From contig CP112982.1 of the NCBI GenBank assembly GCA_041875495.1, forward strand, positions 434,001-498,000: a DNA stretch of 64,000 bases. The letters run 5' to 3'. Below the pieces are notes generated by a model, which was given only the letters and a program-made list of their open reading frames with translations, was not told the DNA's origin and made no database searches. The translations under genes were made by a program, and so were the position numbers. Origin of the DNA: Halomonas sp. CH40 (lineage in GTDB: Bacteria; Pseudomonadota; Gammaproteobacteria; Pseudomonadales; Halomonadaceae). Positions 1 to 8,715 of this stretch are shown piece after piece (position 1 is the stretch's first letter; every line of letters starts with the position of its first letter).

Positions 1-74
1 AATACTACCAGCGCCACACCGCCGATCAGCATCAGGTGGGCAAAGAAATTGGCCCAAGGGCGGTTCTCAACCAT
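1..74 (-). CDS. ugpE: sn-glycerol-3-phosphate ABC transporter permease UgpE (N-terminal fragment)
   Basis: Only the first 24 codons are inside the window; the gene runs off the left edge. The start is the ATG at 74, with an AGGAG ribosome site just upstream. The peptide begins MVENRPWANFF and enters a first membrane segment, matching the start of E. coli UgpE (MIENRPW...). UgpE is one of the two inner-membrane subunits of the glycerol-3-phosphate importer. It follows ugpA by 48 bases, so the two are surely co-transcribed. The ATPase gene ugpC is not in the window and is expected to the left. Confidence 0.85.
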   Translation of the reverse strand, partial: MVENRPWANFFAHLMLIGGVALVV

Positions 75-122
75 GGTGGCGCTCCTGTGGGATAAAAGAT
101 GGAATTGTCGGGGTTGGCAGCA

Positions 123-1007
123 TCAGTAATTCACCCTGCGTTCAATAAAGCGGAACTGGACAATTGTCAGCGCGACCACGATGGCCATCAGAATCACCGA
201 CTGCGCGGCGGATGAGCCCAGGTTCAGGCCGACAAAACCATCGGAATAGACCTTGTAGACCAGGGTGTTGGTTGCCTGGGAGGGCCCGCCTTCGGTGGTG
301 GCATGGATGATCCCGAAGGTATCGAACATGGCGTACACCACGTTAACCACCATCAAAAAGAAGGTCGTGGGGGTCAGCAGCGGGAAAACGATGGTCCAGA
401 AGCGTTTGATCGGGCTGGCGCCATCAATGGCCGCCGCTTCAATCAGGGATTGCGGGATGGACTGTAAACCGGCGAGGAAGAACAGGAAATTATAGGAAAT
501 CTGCTTCCAGGCGGCGGCAAACACGACCAGCATCATGGCATCTGCCCCTGAGGTGCGGTGATTCCAGTCATAGCCGACCACATTCAGCACATAGGGAATC
601 ACCCCAATCGAGGGGTGAAAGATAAACCACCACAAGACCCCGGCAATGGCTGGTGCAATCGCATAGGGCCAGACCAAGAGCGTGGTGTAGGTGCTGCGTG
701 AGCGAATCATGCGGTTAACCGTGCTGGCCAGCAACAGGGCCACCGACATGGAAAGCAGGGTGGTGCCAATCGCAAACACCGCCGTCACCGACAGTGAGTT
801 GAGGTAGGCGCCATCACGGAACAGGCGGGCAAAGTTTTCCAGGCCAACAAAGGTGCTGCGCAGCCCAAAGGCATCTTCACGCAGCAGCGATTGATACATG
901 GCCTGGCCAGCCGGCCAGATAAAGAAAATCAGCGTAATGATGACCTGAGGCGCCAGCAGGGCATAGGGCAGCCAGTGGCCGGGAAACGTCATGCGTTTGG
1001 TTTGCAT
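123..1007 (-). CDS. ugpA: sn-glycerol-3-phosphate ABC transporter permease UgpA
   Basis: Integral membrane subunit of the UgpBAEC importer for glycerol-3-phosphate and glycerophosphodiesters. The 294-residue protein has about six membrane segments and the binding-protein-dependent permease signature around residues 195-215 ([18 protein letters not shown]), the EAA loop that docks on the ATPase. It aligns closely by eye with E. coli UgpA, including [10 protein letters not shown] at the N-terminus and the GYDWNH stretch. I chose the ATG at 1007 (MQTKRM) over a longer 5' extension because homologues begin just before WLPY and the extension is basic and unlike the family. It lies between ugpB and ugpE on the same strand. 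Confidence 0.95.
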   Translation of the reverse strand: MQTKRMTFPGHWLPYALLAPQVIITLIFFIWPAGQAMYQSLLREDAFGLRSTFVGLENFARLFRDGAYLNSLSVTAVFAIGTTLLSMSVALLLASTVNRMIRSRSTYTTLLVWPYAIAPAIAGVLWWFIFHPSIGVIPYVLNVVGYDWNHRTSGADAMMLVVFAAAWKQISYNFLFFLAGLQSIPQSLIEAAAIDGASPIKRFWTIVFPLLTPTTFFLMVVNVVYAMFDTFGIIHATTEGGPSQATNTLVYKVYSDGFVGLNLGSSAAQSVILMAIVVALTIVQFRFIERRVNY

Positions 1008-1084
1008 GGGCGACTCTTTTTTATTACGGCGCGTTTTATGACGGGGTCGGCACGCGTACATCGCGCCTGATCGTCAGCGGGGTG

Positions 1085-1129
1085 GATGAAAACAGCAAAA
1101 CCACCGCCCGGCCAGCGGCCAGACGGTGG
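1085..1129 (-). terminator. Hairpin with U-rich tail between ugpB and ugpA
   Basis: On the minus strand, just after the ugpB stop, the outer arms CCACCG/CGGTGG and inner arms GGCC/GGCC form an imperfect hairpin (1101-1129) followed by TTTTGCTGTTTT. It could act as a partial terminator that leaves the binding-protein gene more highly expressed than the permease genes, a usual arrangement in binding-protein-dependent transporters. Two mismatches in the stem and a broken T-run suggest leaky rather than full termination. Confidence 0.55.
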
Positions 1130-1144
1130 TTCAGTTAACGACGC

Positions 1145-2470
1145 TTACTGGTTGGCGGCTTCGAAGTCGCGTAGCAGGGCATTGCCCCGCTCTACCGCAT
1201 CAGTGGCGGCTTCCTGGCCGGTCTTGTCGCCGCTCATCACCGCTTCCATCTCTTCGGAGATGATGTCGCGGATCTGCACGAAGTTACCAAAACGCAGCCC
1301 TTTAGAGTTTTCCGTTGGCTCGTTCAGGGTCATCTGCTTGAGCGAAATATCGGCGCCAGGGTTTTCGGTGTAATAGCCCTGCTCTTCACTCAGATCCCAG
1401 GCGGCCTGGGTGATCGGCAGGTAGCCGGTCTGCTGGTGCCACTCAGCCTGGACTTCCGGCTGGGAGAGGTAGTCGAAGAAGGCCGCAACACCAGCATATT
1501 CTTCATCCGTATGGCCCTGCAGGGTCCACAGGGTCGCACCGCCGATAATCGAGTTCTGCGGGGCGCCTTCTATGTCGTCGTAGTAGGGCTGCATGCCGAA
1601 GCCGACTTCAAACTCGGCGTTGGCAGCCACATCCGCACGGGAGGCGGAAGAGCCAAAGAAGATCGCGCAGTCTTCAGAGTAGAACATCGGCTCGGCATCC
1701 GGGCCGGAACCTGGGCCACCCCATTGGAAGGCGCCTGCATCTTCCCAGGCTTTGAGGTTATCCCAGTGGCGGGCGACGTGCTCGTTGTCGAAGACAAATT
1801 CGGTTTCAATACCACCAAAGCCGTTTTCGAGGGTGCCCAGCGGCAGGTTATGCCAGGCAGAGAAGTTTTCCAGCATCACCCAACTTGGCCATGAGGTGGT
1901 AAAACCACAGGAGGCGGCGCCAGATTCCATCAGCTGAATGCTTGCGTCTTCCATTTCCTGCCAGGTGGTGGGCGGCTGGTCAGGGTCGAGGCCAGCGGCT
2001 TCGAACATGTCTTTGTTGTAGTACATGATCGGCGTGGAAGAGTTGAACGGGAAGGACAGCATATTGCCGTCAGTATCCGTGTAATAGCCGACAACAGCGG
2101 GCAGGAAGGCACTCTGGTCAAAGCCACGGCCGTGATCTTCCATCAGTTGATAGGTCGGGTAGATGGCGCCTTCGGCGTTCATCATGGTGCCGGTGCCGAC
2201 TTCGAATACCTGCAGGATGTGCGGCTGCTCGCCAGCACGGAAGGCGGCGATAGCGCCGGTCATGGTTTCTGTGTAGTTGCCGCGATAGCTGGGCACCACG
2301 CGGTAATCATCCTGGGACGCATTGAACTCCTCGGTCATGCCTTCGAGGATTTCACCTAGCTGGCCACCCATGGCGTGCCACCAGGTGACTTCGGTGGCGG
2401 CCTGGGCGGAAAAGCTCAGGCTGGCACTCATGACGCCCAGCGCGAGGGCGTGAAACTTGAAGCGTGACAT
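1145..2470 (-). CDS. ugpB: sn-glycerol-3-phosphate-binding periplasmic protein UgpB
   Basis: Periplasmic receptor that delivers glycerol-3-phosphate or glycerophosphodiesters to UgpAE. The 441 residues start with a clear Sec signal peptide (hydrophobic core about residues 7-22, cleavage after AQA), followed by TEVTWWHAM, which matches mature UgpB. The length fits the family (438 in E. coli). It is the first gene of the ugp operon. In E. coli ugpB is part of the Pho regulon; here a set of PhoB-like repeats lies upstream. The protein is very acidic, as expected for an exported protein of a halophile. Confidence 0.95.
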   Translation of the reverse strand: MSRFKFHALALGVMSASLSFSAQAATEVTWWHAMGGQLGEILEGMTEEFNASQDDYRVVPSYRGNYTETMTGAIAAFRAGEQPHILQVFEVGTGTMMNAEGAIYPTYQLMEDHGRGFDQSAFLPAVVGYYTDTDGNMLSFPFNSSTPIMYYNKDMFEAAGLDPDQPPTTWQEMEDASIQLMESGAASCGFTTSWPSWVMLENFSAWHNLPLGTLENGFGGIETEFVFDNEHVARHWDNLKAWEDAGAFQWGGPGSGPDAEPMFYSEDCAIFFGSSASRADVAANAEFEVGFGMQPYYDDIEGAPQNSIIGGATLWTLQGHTDEEYAGVAAFFDYLSQPEVQAEWHQQTGYLPITQAAWDLSEEQGYYTENPGADISLKQMTLNEPTENSKGLRFGNFVQIRDIISEEMEAVMSGDKTGQEAATDAVERGNALLRDFEAANQ

Positions 2471-2535
2471 GACGTCTCCTTTTATACCGCGTGCTATTTT
2501 TTTGGTTTGGGTTATCTAGAAACATTAATTATTGT

Positions 2536-2572
2536 AGATGACACTTTCATGAATACCAGATGAACAGCGCAT
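2536..2572 (-). promoter_or_regulatory. Putative Pho box upstream of ugpB
   Basis: Read on the minus strand towards ugpB there are three direct repeats in an exact 11-bp register: CTGTTCAT, GTATTCAT and AGTGTCAT (plus-strand ATGA cores at 2539, 2550 and 2561). PhoB binds direct repeats related to CTGTCAT with 11-bp spacing, and ugpB is a classical Pho-regulon gene. The third copy is closest to the consensus. An AT-rich stretch follows (2521-2535) where a -10 element could lie. The assignment is inferred from pattern and context. Confidence 0.6.
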
Positions 2573-2678
2573 GACGCCAGTGCTGTGATAAATATCATCT
2601 CAACATTGGCGCCTACCGTCTGGCCGTGTAGTCTCATGAGTAGTGGCGTGATGCTTGGCATACAAGAGAAGGTGAGTG

Positions 2679-3851
2679 ATGCAAGAGGCAATAGATCTAC
2701 TCGGACGTCTGGTGGCGTTCGACACCACATCCAGTGAGTCCAACCTGGCGCTGATCGAGTTTGTGGAAGGTTATCTGGCAGGCTACGGGGTGGAAAGCGA
2801 ACGGGTAATGAGCCCGTGCGGCCAGAAAGCCAACCTGATTGCCCGCATCGGGCCGGATGCCCCTGGCGGTGTCATGCTCTCAGGCCATACCGATGTGGTG
2901 CCGATAACCGGTCAGCCCTGGTCCAGTGACCCTTTCACCCTGCGTGATGGCGGTGACGGCCGCCTTTACGGGCGTGGCACCTGTGACATGAAAGGCTTTA
3001 TTGCCTGCGCGCTGGCCATGGTGCCGGAGTGGTCTCGGGCAGCGCTTGAGCAGCCGATCTATTTCGGCTTTTCCTATGATGAGGAAATCGGCTGTGTCGG
3101 TGCGCCGGATCTTATCCGCCGCTTCCATACCCACTACTCCACCACCGCCCATGTCATCGTGGGTGAACCCACCAGTATGCAGCCCGTGGTGGCCCAGAAA
3201 GGCGCGTCCAATCTGCGTACCACGGTGACAGGCCGTGAAGCTCACAGCAGCCAAGTCAACCAGGGGACATCCGCGATTCATGTGGCGGCTAGGCTGGTCA
3301 CCTTTATTGAAGATACCATGGCGGCACTGATTGATGAGGGCCGCGTTGATGACGCCTTTAATGTGCCGCATACCAGCCTCCACGTAGGTAAGATCAAGGG
3401 CGGCACGGCGATCAATATCATGGCCCGGGAGTGTCAGTTCGAGTGGGAGATTCGCCATTTACCAACCGACACTTTTGACGAGATCTTTGCCCGCTTCGAG
3501 GCCTACTGCCAGACATTGACAGCAGAACTGCATGCCAGGGGCAAGCAGCTATCTATTGACACTCAAGCCTTGAATACCACGGTGCCGGGCCTGGCTGATC
3601 ATGATAACGACCGGGTTCTGCGCCTGGCCAACGCCCATCTGCCTGAGGCTTGCTGCCAGCATGCGGTGGCCTACGCCACTGAAGCAGGGCAGTTCCAACA
3701 GGTGGGTTTGCAGACCATCATCCTCGGCCCCGGCAGTATTGCCCAGGCCCATCAACCGGATGAATATATTGATAAAAGTGAGCTGGAGGCCTGCGTGGCT
3801 TTTATGCGCCGTATGGGCAGTGCGTTGGAAACACCCTATCGGGATGGGTGA
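2679..3851 (+). CDS. argE: ArgE-type acetylornithine deacetylase (M20 family)
   Basis: Zinc-dependent amidohydrolase of the M20 family, most like acetylornithine deacetylase, which releases ornithine from N-acetylornithine. Metal-ligand motifs are visible: SGHTDVVP (about residues 68-75), GRGTCDMKGF (about 100-110), DEEIGC (about 134) with the catalytic glutamate pair, and the late GPGSIAQAHQPDE with the last histidine. The 390-residue length is normal. The start is the ATG at 2679, six bases after GAGAAGG; a GTG directly in front (2676) is possible. It stands alone, divergent from ugpB. Another N-acyl amino acid could be the true substrate, as the family is broad. Confidence 0.8.
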   Translation: MQEAIDLLGRLVAFDTTSSESNLALIEFVEGYLAGYGVESERVMSPCGQKANLIARIGPDAPGGVMLSGHTDVVPITGQPWSSDPFTLRDGGDGRLYGRGTCDMKGFIACALAMVPEWSRAALEQPIYFGFSYDEEIGCVGAPDLIRRFHTHYSTTAHVIVGEPTSMQPVVAQKGASNLRTTVTGREAHSSQVNQGTSAIHVAARLVTFIEDTMAALIDEGRVDDAFNVPHTSLHVGKIKGGTAINIMARECQFEWEIRHLPTDTFDEIFARFEAYCQTLTAELHARGKQLSIDTQALNTTVPGLADHDNDRVLRLANAHLPEACCQHAVAYATEAGQFQQVGLQTIILGPGSIAQAHQPDEYIDKSELEACVAFMRRMGSALETPYRDG

Positions 3852-3877
3852 AAAAGCAGGGGCTGAATGACAGCCAC

Positions 3878-3910
3878 AAAAAAACCCCACACGCATTAGC
3901 GGGTGGGGCC
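3878..3910 (-). terminator. Rho-independent terminator downstream of the small gene at 3975
   Basis: The arms CCCCAC (3885-3890) and GTGGGG (3903-3908), extended by CGC/GCG, form a GC-rich hairpin followed on the minus strand by TTTTTTT. It ends transcription coming from 3975-4295. On the plus strand the hairpin has no T-run, so it is at best a weak stop for the argE-like gene. Confidence 0.8.
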
Positions 3911-3974
3911 TTGCACCATGTAGCTTTCAGCTTTAAAGACGCGGCGTTTAATGACAACTTACGCTAAAGGCGGG

Positions 3975-4295
3975 TTAGAAGCCTTGTACGGAAGGTTGCT
4001 CATCGTAAAGTTCCGCCTTCGCATGGCGCATGATATCTTCACACGCTTGCTGGTGGGCCAGCTGGGTTAACAGCTGCTGAGTCACTTCAAACCCTTTACC
4101 CAGACAAGTATCCACTTCATCCTGGCTGACCGCCGGGGTTACGTTGTACGCTACTTTCAGCGTACGGCCACCGCTATCCAGCCAGTCAGCCATGCCCCGC
4201 AGTCGCCATGCCACTTTCTCTTTCCAGTTTGCCGATTCTTCCGCGCCTTCGTTTACGCTAAACGTGCACTGCCATTCCGGTTTAAAGACCTTCAT
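3975..4295 (-). CDS. Conserved hypothetical protein, 106 aa
   Basis: I do not recognise the family. The ATG at 4295 is preceded by GGAGG at good spacing and the gene is followed by a convincing terminator, so it is a real single-gene unit. The product is soluble, with no signal peptide or membrane segment, and has an aromatic-rich N-terminal half (WQCTF, WKEKVAWRLRGMADWLDSGG) followed by an apparently helical C-terminal half rich in Gln, Glu and His. It lies between the argE-like gene and ychJ, and the neighbours suggest no function. Confidence 0.75.
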   Translation of the reverse strand: MKVFKPEWQCTFSVNEGAEESANWKEKVAWRLRGMADWLDSGGRTLKVAYNVTPAVSQDEVDTCLGKGFEVTQQLLTQLAHQQACEDIMRHAKAELYDEQPSVQGF

Positions 4296-4441
4296 AGGAG
4301 AACCTCCATTGCTTGTTGGAAAGATGATCGATCGTGATGCTTACTCCGTGTGATATTCTTGCGCATCCACTATACCGAATTATCGGTGAATACCGAAACA
4401 AAACATCTGTTACGCAGGCAAAGGGTTAAAGAAAGCTAGCC

Positions 4442-4906
4442 ATGACACCTTCCTCACCGCTCAACTGCCCTTGCGGTAGCACTCGCCCACTGGCTGACTG
4501 CTGCCAGCCCTATCATCAGGGCAAGCTGTTTCCGGCAACGCCAGAAGCCTTGATGCGCTCGCGTTACAGCGCCTTTGCGCTATTGCTGACGGACTATCTG
4601 TTGGCTACCTGGCATACCAGTACCCGGCCAATGTACCTGGCGCCCGATCTGAAGACTGACTGGAAAGCCCTGTCTATCCTTGATGCCCCGGTGCCCCAGG
4701 GCCACCACGGCAGGGTGCATTTTCAGGCCTTCTTTCGTGAGCGGAACCGCTGGCAGGTGCTGGAAGAAACCTCACGCTTTGTGTTTGAAGACGAGCGCTG
4801 GTGGTATCTGGACGGCACGCCGAGCATTGAGCGTCTAAAGCCGGGCCGCAATGATCCCTGCCTGTGTGGCAGTGGGCGGAAAATCAAACAATGCTGCGGT
4901 GACTAG
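4442..4906 (+). CDS. YchJ family protein with two SEC-C zinc-binding motifs
   Basis: The 154-residue protein carries a cysteine-rich motif at each end: CPCGSTRPLADCC near residues 9-21 and GRNDPCLCGSGRKIKQCC near 135-152, the latter a standard SEC-C motif. The middle (about residues 30-125) is the NTF2-like YchJ domain with the MRSRYSAF signature. The family is widespread in proteobacteria and has no established biochemical role; SEC-C motifs bind zinc and often mediate protein or nucleic-acid contacts. It is closely followed by the GIY-YIG gene on the same strand. Confidence 0.85.
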   Translation: MTPSSPLNCPCGSTRPLADCCQPYHQGKLFPATPEALMRSRYSAFALLLTDYLLATWHTSTRPMYLAPDLKTDWKALSILDAPVPQGHHGRVHFQAFFRERNRWQVLEETSRFVFEDERWWYLDGTPSIERLKPGRNDPCLCGSGRKIKQCCGD

Positions 4907-4915
4907 TTAATCGTC

Positions 4916-5227
4916 ATGCTATCCGAAACGCATCAGGGCGAACCTGAAATGCCGCCTACCAGTACCGATGGCCAGTGGTATCTTTACCTGCTGGAGTGTC
5001 GCCGGGGCACCTATATCGGCATTACCAACAATCTGGCAAAACGTTATCAGGCCCACTGCGACGGGAAGGGTGCCCGCTATACCCGCGCCAACCCGCCGCT
5101 GGCACTGCTCGGCGCGCAGCCATTCGACGACCGCGCCGCTGCCAGCCGCGCAGAGTACCAGCTGAAACAGAAGTCACCCGCGCAAAAGCGCCAATGGGCA
5201 GCGGAGTGGCCAGCGGCCGTGGGGTAA
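4916..5227 (+). CDS. GIY-YIG domain protein (YhbQ/UPF0213 type)
   Basis: A 103-residue protein consisting of little more than one GIY-YIG nuclease domain: YLYLLECRRGTYIGITNN (about residues 21-38) holds the two tyrosine motifs, and KRYQAHCDGKGARYTRANPP the conserved arginine and basic region. Small stand-alone members of this group resemble YhbQ, for which nuclease activity on DNA has been reported. It begins nine bases after the ychJ stop and is probably co-transcribed with it. An internal ATG at 4949 gives a shorter product that still contains the full domain. Confidence 0.8.
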   Translation: MLSETHQGEPEMPPTSTDGQWYLYLLECRRGTYIGITNNLAKRYQAHCDGKGARYTRANPPLALLGAQPFDDRAAASRAEYQLKQKSPAQKRQWAAEWPAAVG

Positions 5228-5252
5228 CGACCGTGGCGTTGGGGGTTGGGAA

Positions 5253-6038
5253 TTAGCGCTGGGTGTCCAGGTGCTTGCTCAGGAAGTGTTGGGTGCGTTC
5301 CTGCTGTGGGGTGCTGAATAGCATGCTGGGAGGGCCTTCCTCGACCACCACGCCGCCGTCCATAAACATCGCCCAGTCGGAAACATCGCGGGCAAAGGCC
5401 ATTTCGTGGGTTACGATCAGCATGGTCATATGCTCTTCGGCCAGGCCACGCATCACGCGGTTGACCTCTTCCACCAGCTCCGGGTCGAGCGCCGAGGTGG
5501 CCTCGTCGAACAGCATGACCTTAGGCTGCATGGCCAATGCGCGGGCAATCGCCACCCGCTGCTTCTGGCCGCCGGACAGCCGCGAAGGAAACACATCCGC
5601 CTTGTCTGCCAGGCCCACCCGATCCAGCAGCTCCATCCCTAACTGGTTGGCTTGTTTGGTGGCCATACCCTTGAGCTTGCGCGGGGCCAGGGTGACATTG
5701 TCGAGGGTCGACAGGTGAGGGAAGAGGTTAAAGTGCTGGAACACCATGCCCATGTTCTGGCGGATATGGTTGATATGGCGTTCAAAGGCCAGGCCCTGGA
5801 GATCCGGGCGGTTGACCTGAGCGCCATCCAGCAGAATATCGCCGTCATCAATCACTTCCAGGTGATTGACCGAGCGTAGCAAGGTACTTTTGCCCGAACC
5901 GGATGGCCCGATGATCGAGACGATCTTGCCGCGTTCGACGGTCAGGTTGATGCCCTTGAGAACTTCAAGGTCGCCAAAGCGCTTGTGCACATTGCGCATT
6001 TCGACCATGGGTGTATCAGTGGAAGGTGAGGTGCTCAT
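5253..6038 (-). CDS. Polar amino acid ABC transporter ATP-binding protein
   Basis: Cytoplasmic ATPase of a HisP/GlnQ-type importer, 261 residues. The nucleotide-binding motifs are intact: Walker A GPSGSGKST (about 44-52), signature LSGGQKQR (about 154), Walker B VMLFDEATSALD (about 174) and the switch histidine in IVTHEM. It is the last gene of the transporter set SBP-permease-permease-ATPase that closes the minus-strand island. In this family one ATPase normally pairs with two permeases, which are the two genes directly upstream. The substrate is not decided by this subunit. Confidence 0.9.
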   Translation of the reverse strand: MSTSPSTDTPMVEMRNVHKRFGDLEVLKGINLTVERGKIVSIIGPSGSGKSTLLRSVNHLEVIDDGDILLDGAQVNRPDLQGLAFERHINHIRQNMGMVFQHFNLFPHLSTLDNVTLAPRKLKGMATKQANQLGMELLDRVGLADKADVFPSRLSGGQKQRVAIARALAMQPKVMLFDEATSALDPELVEEVNRVMRGLAEEHMTMLIVTHEMAFARDVSDWAMFMDGGVVVEEGPPSMLFSTPQQERTQHFLSKHLDTQR

Positions 6039-6098
6039 AAAGTGTCCAGTCAGAGGTTATTCCAGTTGTTTTTTCAGACCGCTGCCTTGCTGGCCGCT

Positions 6099-6752
6099 TC
6101 AGCGGCGATAGGCGGTGCGCCGTTCGAACCATGCCTGGCCCAGCTCCATGGCAATATTGAGCAGGTAATAGATGACGGCAATGGCAATAAAGAATTCGAA
6201 TGGCCGGAAAGTCACGCTGATCGCATACTGGGAGGCATACACCAACTCGGCCACGCCGATGGCGGATAACACTGAGGTGTCCTTGACCATCAGGATCATA
6301 TTGTTGCCCAGCTGCGGCACAGAACGGATAAACGCCTGGGGAACAATGATGTAGACGATGGTTCGCCAGTGGCCAAAGCCCAGCGAACGTGAGGCCTCAT
6401 ACTGGCCGTCGGATACCGATGAAATAGTGGCGGTGAAAATATCGGCGTTATAGGCCATATAGTGAAAACCAAGCCCCAGGATGCCGACCACAATCGCCGG
6501 AATCAGGATCAAATCACCCAGGCCGAAATAGAGAAAATACAGCTGCAGCAGAAGCGGCGTGGTCATGAACAGCCAGATAAAGAAGCGCAGCGGCCAGCTG
6601 ACCACCTTATTGGTATACAGAGTGATGACCGCAATCACCAGGCCACCCACAATGGAAAAAAACGCAACGGTGACGGCGATCATCAGCATAACGCCAATGC
6701 CGCTTAGCAAGGTCGGGAAATAGGTAATAACAGGCGTAAAATCAAACTGCAT
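6099..6752 (-). CDS. Polar amino acid ABC transporter permease (HisQ/GlnP family), second subunit
   Basis: Inner-membrane permease, 217 residues, about five membrane segments. The family loop is at about residues 130-155 (SDGQYEASRSLGFGHWRTIVYIIVPQA), which contacts the ATPase. The start is the ATG at 6752, with AGGAG upstream. It lies 60 bases before the ATPase and 55 bases after the first permease, all on the same strand. It probably forms a heterodimer with the product of 6808-7464. Confidence 0.9.
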   Translation of the reverse strand: MQFDFTPVITYFPTLLSGIGVMLMIAVTVAFFSIVGGLVIAVITLYTNKVVSWPLRFFIWLFMTTPLLLQLYFLYFGLGDLILIPAIVVGILGLGFHYMAYNADIFTATISSVSDGQYEASRSLGFGHWRTIVYIIVPQAFIRSVPQLGNNMILMVKDTSVLSAIGVAELVYASQYAISVTFRPFEFFIAIAVIYYLLNIAMELGQAWFERRTAYRR

Positions 6753-6807
6753 CGGGGCGCTCTCCTAACGGGTACGGTATCGACCGGCCAGCGTTTAATG
6801 GGTTGGG

Positions 6808-7464
6808 TTAGCGGGTCTGGTAGCGCGTGGCGCGCCGAAAGGCCAGCTCCATCATGCCCATCACGGCGTAGACGATGACGATGTACATCAAGGCGCTGAG
6901 TGTGAAGATCTCCAGCGGCTTGTAGGTAGAGCCGATCAGACGCTGGGCCTGATAGGTAAGCTCGACCACAGAGATAATCGATACCAGTGAGGAATTCTTG
7001 ACCAGCACAATGGCCAGAACCCCCACCGAACGGATCATTAGCCCGGCTGCCTGAGGCAGGACAACAAACAGCAGGGTGCGCAGCTTGCCAAACCCGAGTG
7101 AGCGCGCCGCTTCATTCTGGCCACTGTCGACGGACTCGATAGCCCCGCGAATCGCCTCACTCATATAGGCGCCGATGTTGAAGGCACCGACGACAACCCC
7201 GCAGGTGAAGGGGTCAAGCCGCAACCCAATGCTGGGGCCACCGTAAAACACCAGCAGCAGCTGAACAAAATAGGGCGTGCCGCGCACCACGCTGATATAG
7301 CTGCGTGCCAGCCAGCGCAGCGGACGTATGCGAGCGGTGCGCAGAAACACCAACCCACAGGCGATGAAAAACCCGAAGAAGATGGCACGGGCCGAGATGT
7401 CGATCGTGACCCCGGCTGCCTGTATCAGCAGCGGCGTGATCTCGACCATCAGGTTGAAGTCCAT
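6808..7464 (-). CDS. Polar amino acid ABC transporter permease (HisM/GlnP family), first subunit
   Basis: Inner-membrane permease, 218 residues. The family loop is visible in SVDSGQNEAARSLGFGKL and ends in the typical LPQA. I use the ATG at 7464 (MDFNLM) because AAGGTAA sits at the right distance, whereas a 27-residue upstream extension has no plausible ribosome site and is unlike the family. It pairs with the permease at 6099-6752 and follows the binding-protein gene after a stem-loop. Confidence 0.9.
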   Translation of the reverse strand: MDFNLMVEITPLLIQAAGVTIDISARAIFFGFFIACGLVFLRTARIRPLRWLARSYISVVRGTPYFVQLLLVFYGGPSIGLRLDPFTCGVVVGAFNIGAYMSEAIRGAIESVDSGQNEAARSLGFGKLRTLLFVVLPQAAGLMIRSVGVLAIVLVKNSSLVSIISVVELTYQAQRLIGSTYKPLEIFTLSALMYIVIVYAVMGMMELAFRRATRYQTR

Positions 7465-7563
7465 GAAGTTACCTTGTTGTCGTTTTGTGTTGAGGTAATC
7501 AGGTAATGATGATGGGTACTCAGGTATCAACGCAGTAGAAACCACTGATCTGTCGATCAGCCA

Positions 7564-7595
7564 GCCGGGCAGCTCAACGTTGTAAACTGCCCGGC
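7564..7595 (-). other. Stem-loop between binding-protein and permease genes
   Basis: Perfect 9-bp inverted repeat GCCGGGCAG / CTGCCCGGC with a 14-base loop, without a following T-run. It sits directly after the solute-binding-protein stop codon. Such hairpins commonly protect the 3' end of the binding-protein message and raise its level above that of the permeases. Confidence 0.6.
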
Positions 7596-7602
7596 CACAG
7601 GG

Positions 7603-8406
7603 TTACTCGATGTTGGCGCCTTCGCCGATCCACTTATCAACAATCGCCTGATAAGTGCCGTCTTCCTTGATGTCGGCCAGTGCCACGTTCAATGCGGCAA
7701 GCAGCTCAGGGTTGTCCTTTTGAATCGAAATGGCGGCAGGCCAGCGCGGCAGCTCGCCCACATCAATCATCTTGATATCCCGCTCGCTCTCCTGCATGGC
7801 AACCAGTACCGGCACATCGTCGGCGATCATGACGTCAATGCGGCCTGAGTTCAGCGCACTCATGATGTCAGGCAGGCCCTGGAACGTCTGGTTACGCCAC
7901 TTGCCGTCACCGTTTTCCACTGCCCACTGGTTACCGGTCTCACCCAGCGTCGAGCCGACCCGCTTACCTTCGAAATCGTCAATGCTGCTGATGTCGTTGG
8001 TCTCTTCCTGCACCCAGATGGACAGGCCAGAGCTGTAGTAGGGGTCGGTAAAGTCGAGCACTTCCTGACGCTCTTCGGTGATGCTCATGCTGCAGATACA
8101 GGCATCAAAGCGCCCGCCGACCATGGCGGCAATAATGCCGTTCCAGGGCGATGACTGAACGTTGACCTCAACGCCCATTTTCTCGGCCAGTGCTTGTGCA
8201 ATATCAACGTCAAAGCCAACCAGCTCGCCCTGGGTGTTAACAAAACTGAACGGCGGGTAGGCACCGGAGTTCACCACCTGAAAGACGTCGTCGCGAATTT
8301 CTTCCAGGTCACGAGCGTGGCTGGGCATAGCGAGTACGGCAGTCGCTCCCATCACGGCAATGGCAGTGGTGAAAGTCTTGGAAAAGCCTTGGGTAAAGTT
8401 TCTCAT
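7603..8406 (-). CDS. Polar amino acid ABC transporter substrate-binding protein (family 3)
   Basis: Periplasmic receptor, 267 residues from the chosen ATG at 8406, which has AAGGAAC upstream; the longer reading has no ribosome site. A signal peptide covers about the first 32 residues, with cleavage near SHA. The mature part opens with VVNSGAYPPFSFVNTQGELVG and continues with GFDVDIAQALAEKMG, the hallmark of family 3 receptors for polar amino acids, and SMSITEERQ, which includes the arginine region used to bind the substrate carboxylate. It is most like the lysine/arginine/ornithine or ectoine receptor group, but I cannot fix the ligand. The catabolic genes upstream suggest it imports their substrate. 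Confidence 0.9.
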   Translation of the reverse strand: MRNFTQGFSKTFTTAIAVMGATAVLAMPSHARDLEEIRDDVFQVVNSGAYPPFSFVNTQGELVGFDVDIAQALAEKMGVEVNVQSSPWNGIIAAMVGGRFDACICSMSITEERQEVLDFTDPYYSSGLSIWVQEETNDISSIDDFEGKRVGSTLGETGNQWAVENGDGKWRNQTFQGLPDIMSALNSGRIDVMIADDVPVLVAMQESERDIKMIDVGELPRWPAAISIQKDNPELLAALNVALADIKEDGTYQAIVDKWIGEGANIE

Positions 8407-8715
8407 GATAAAGTTCCTTGTCATTATTATTGCCTGTTGATCCGTGGGGAGATAACCCTCAAGGGTGGCACGGTTCAGGTGGCATGCATTGCATGGTTGA
8501 TGAGTGAATACTTGGGTCAATTATGATGCGCTTGCAAGGTTGTCTTGCACCTTGATGATGCATTTCTCCTTTGTTGAGGGCGAACCCGATCTGCCGATAC
8601 AAATCCTGCGCCTTGATAGAAAATGATAAGGCATAACTTTGCAATTTCTATGCCAGCATATCAGTGATTAACGTTGACCGTCTGGTGCTTTGGCTTGGCC
8701 TATCGTTATTAATTA

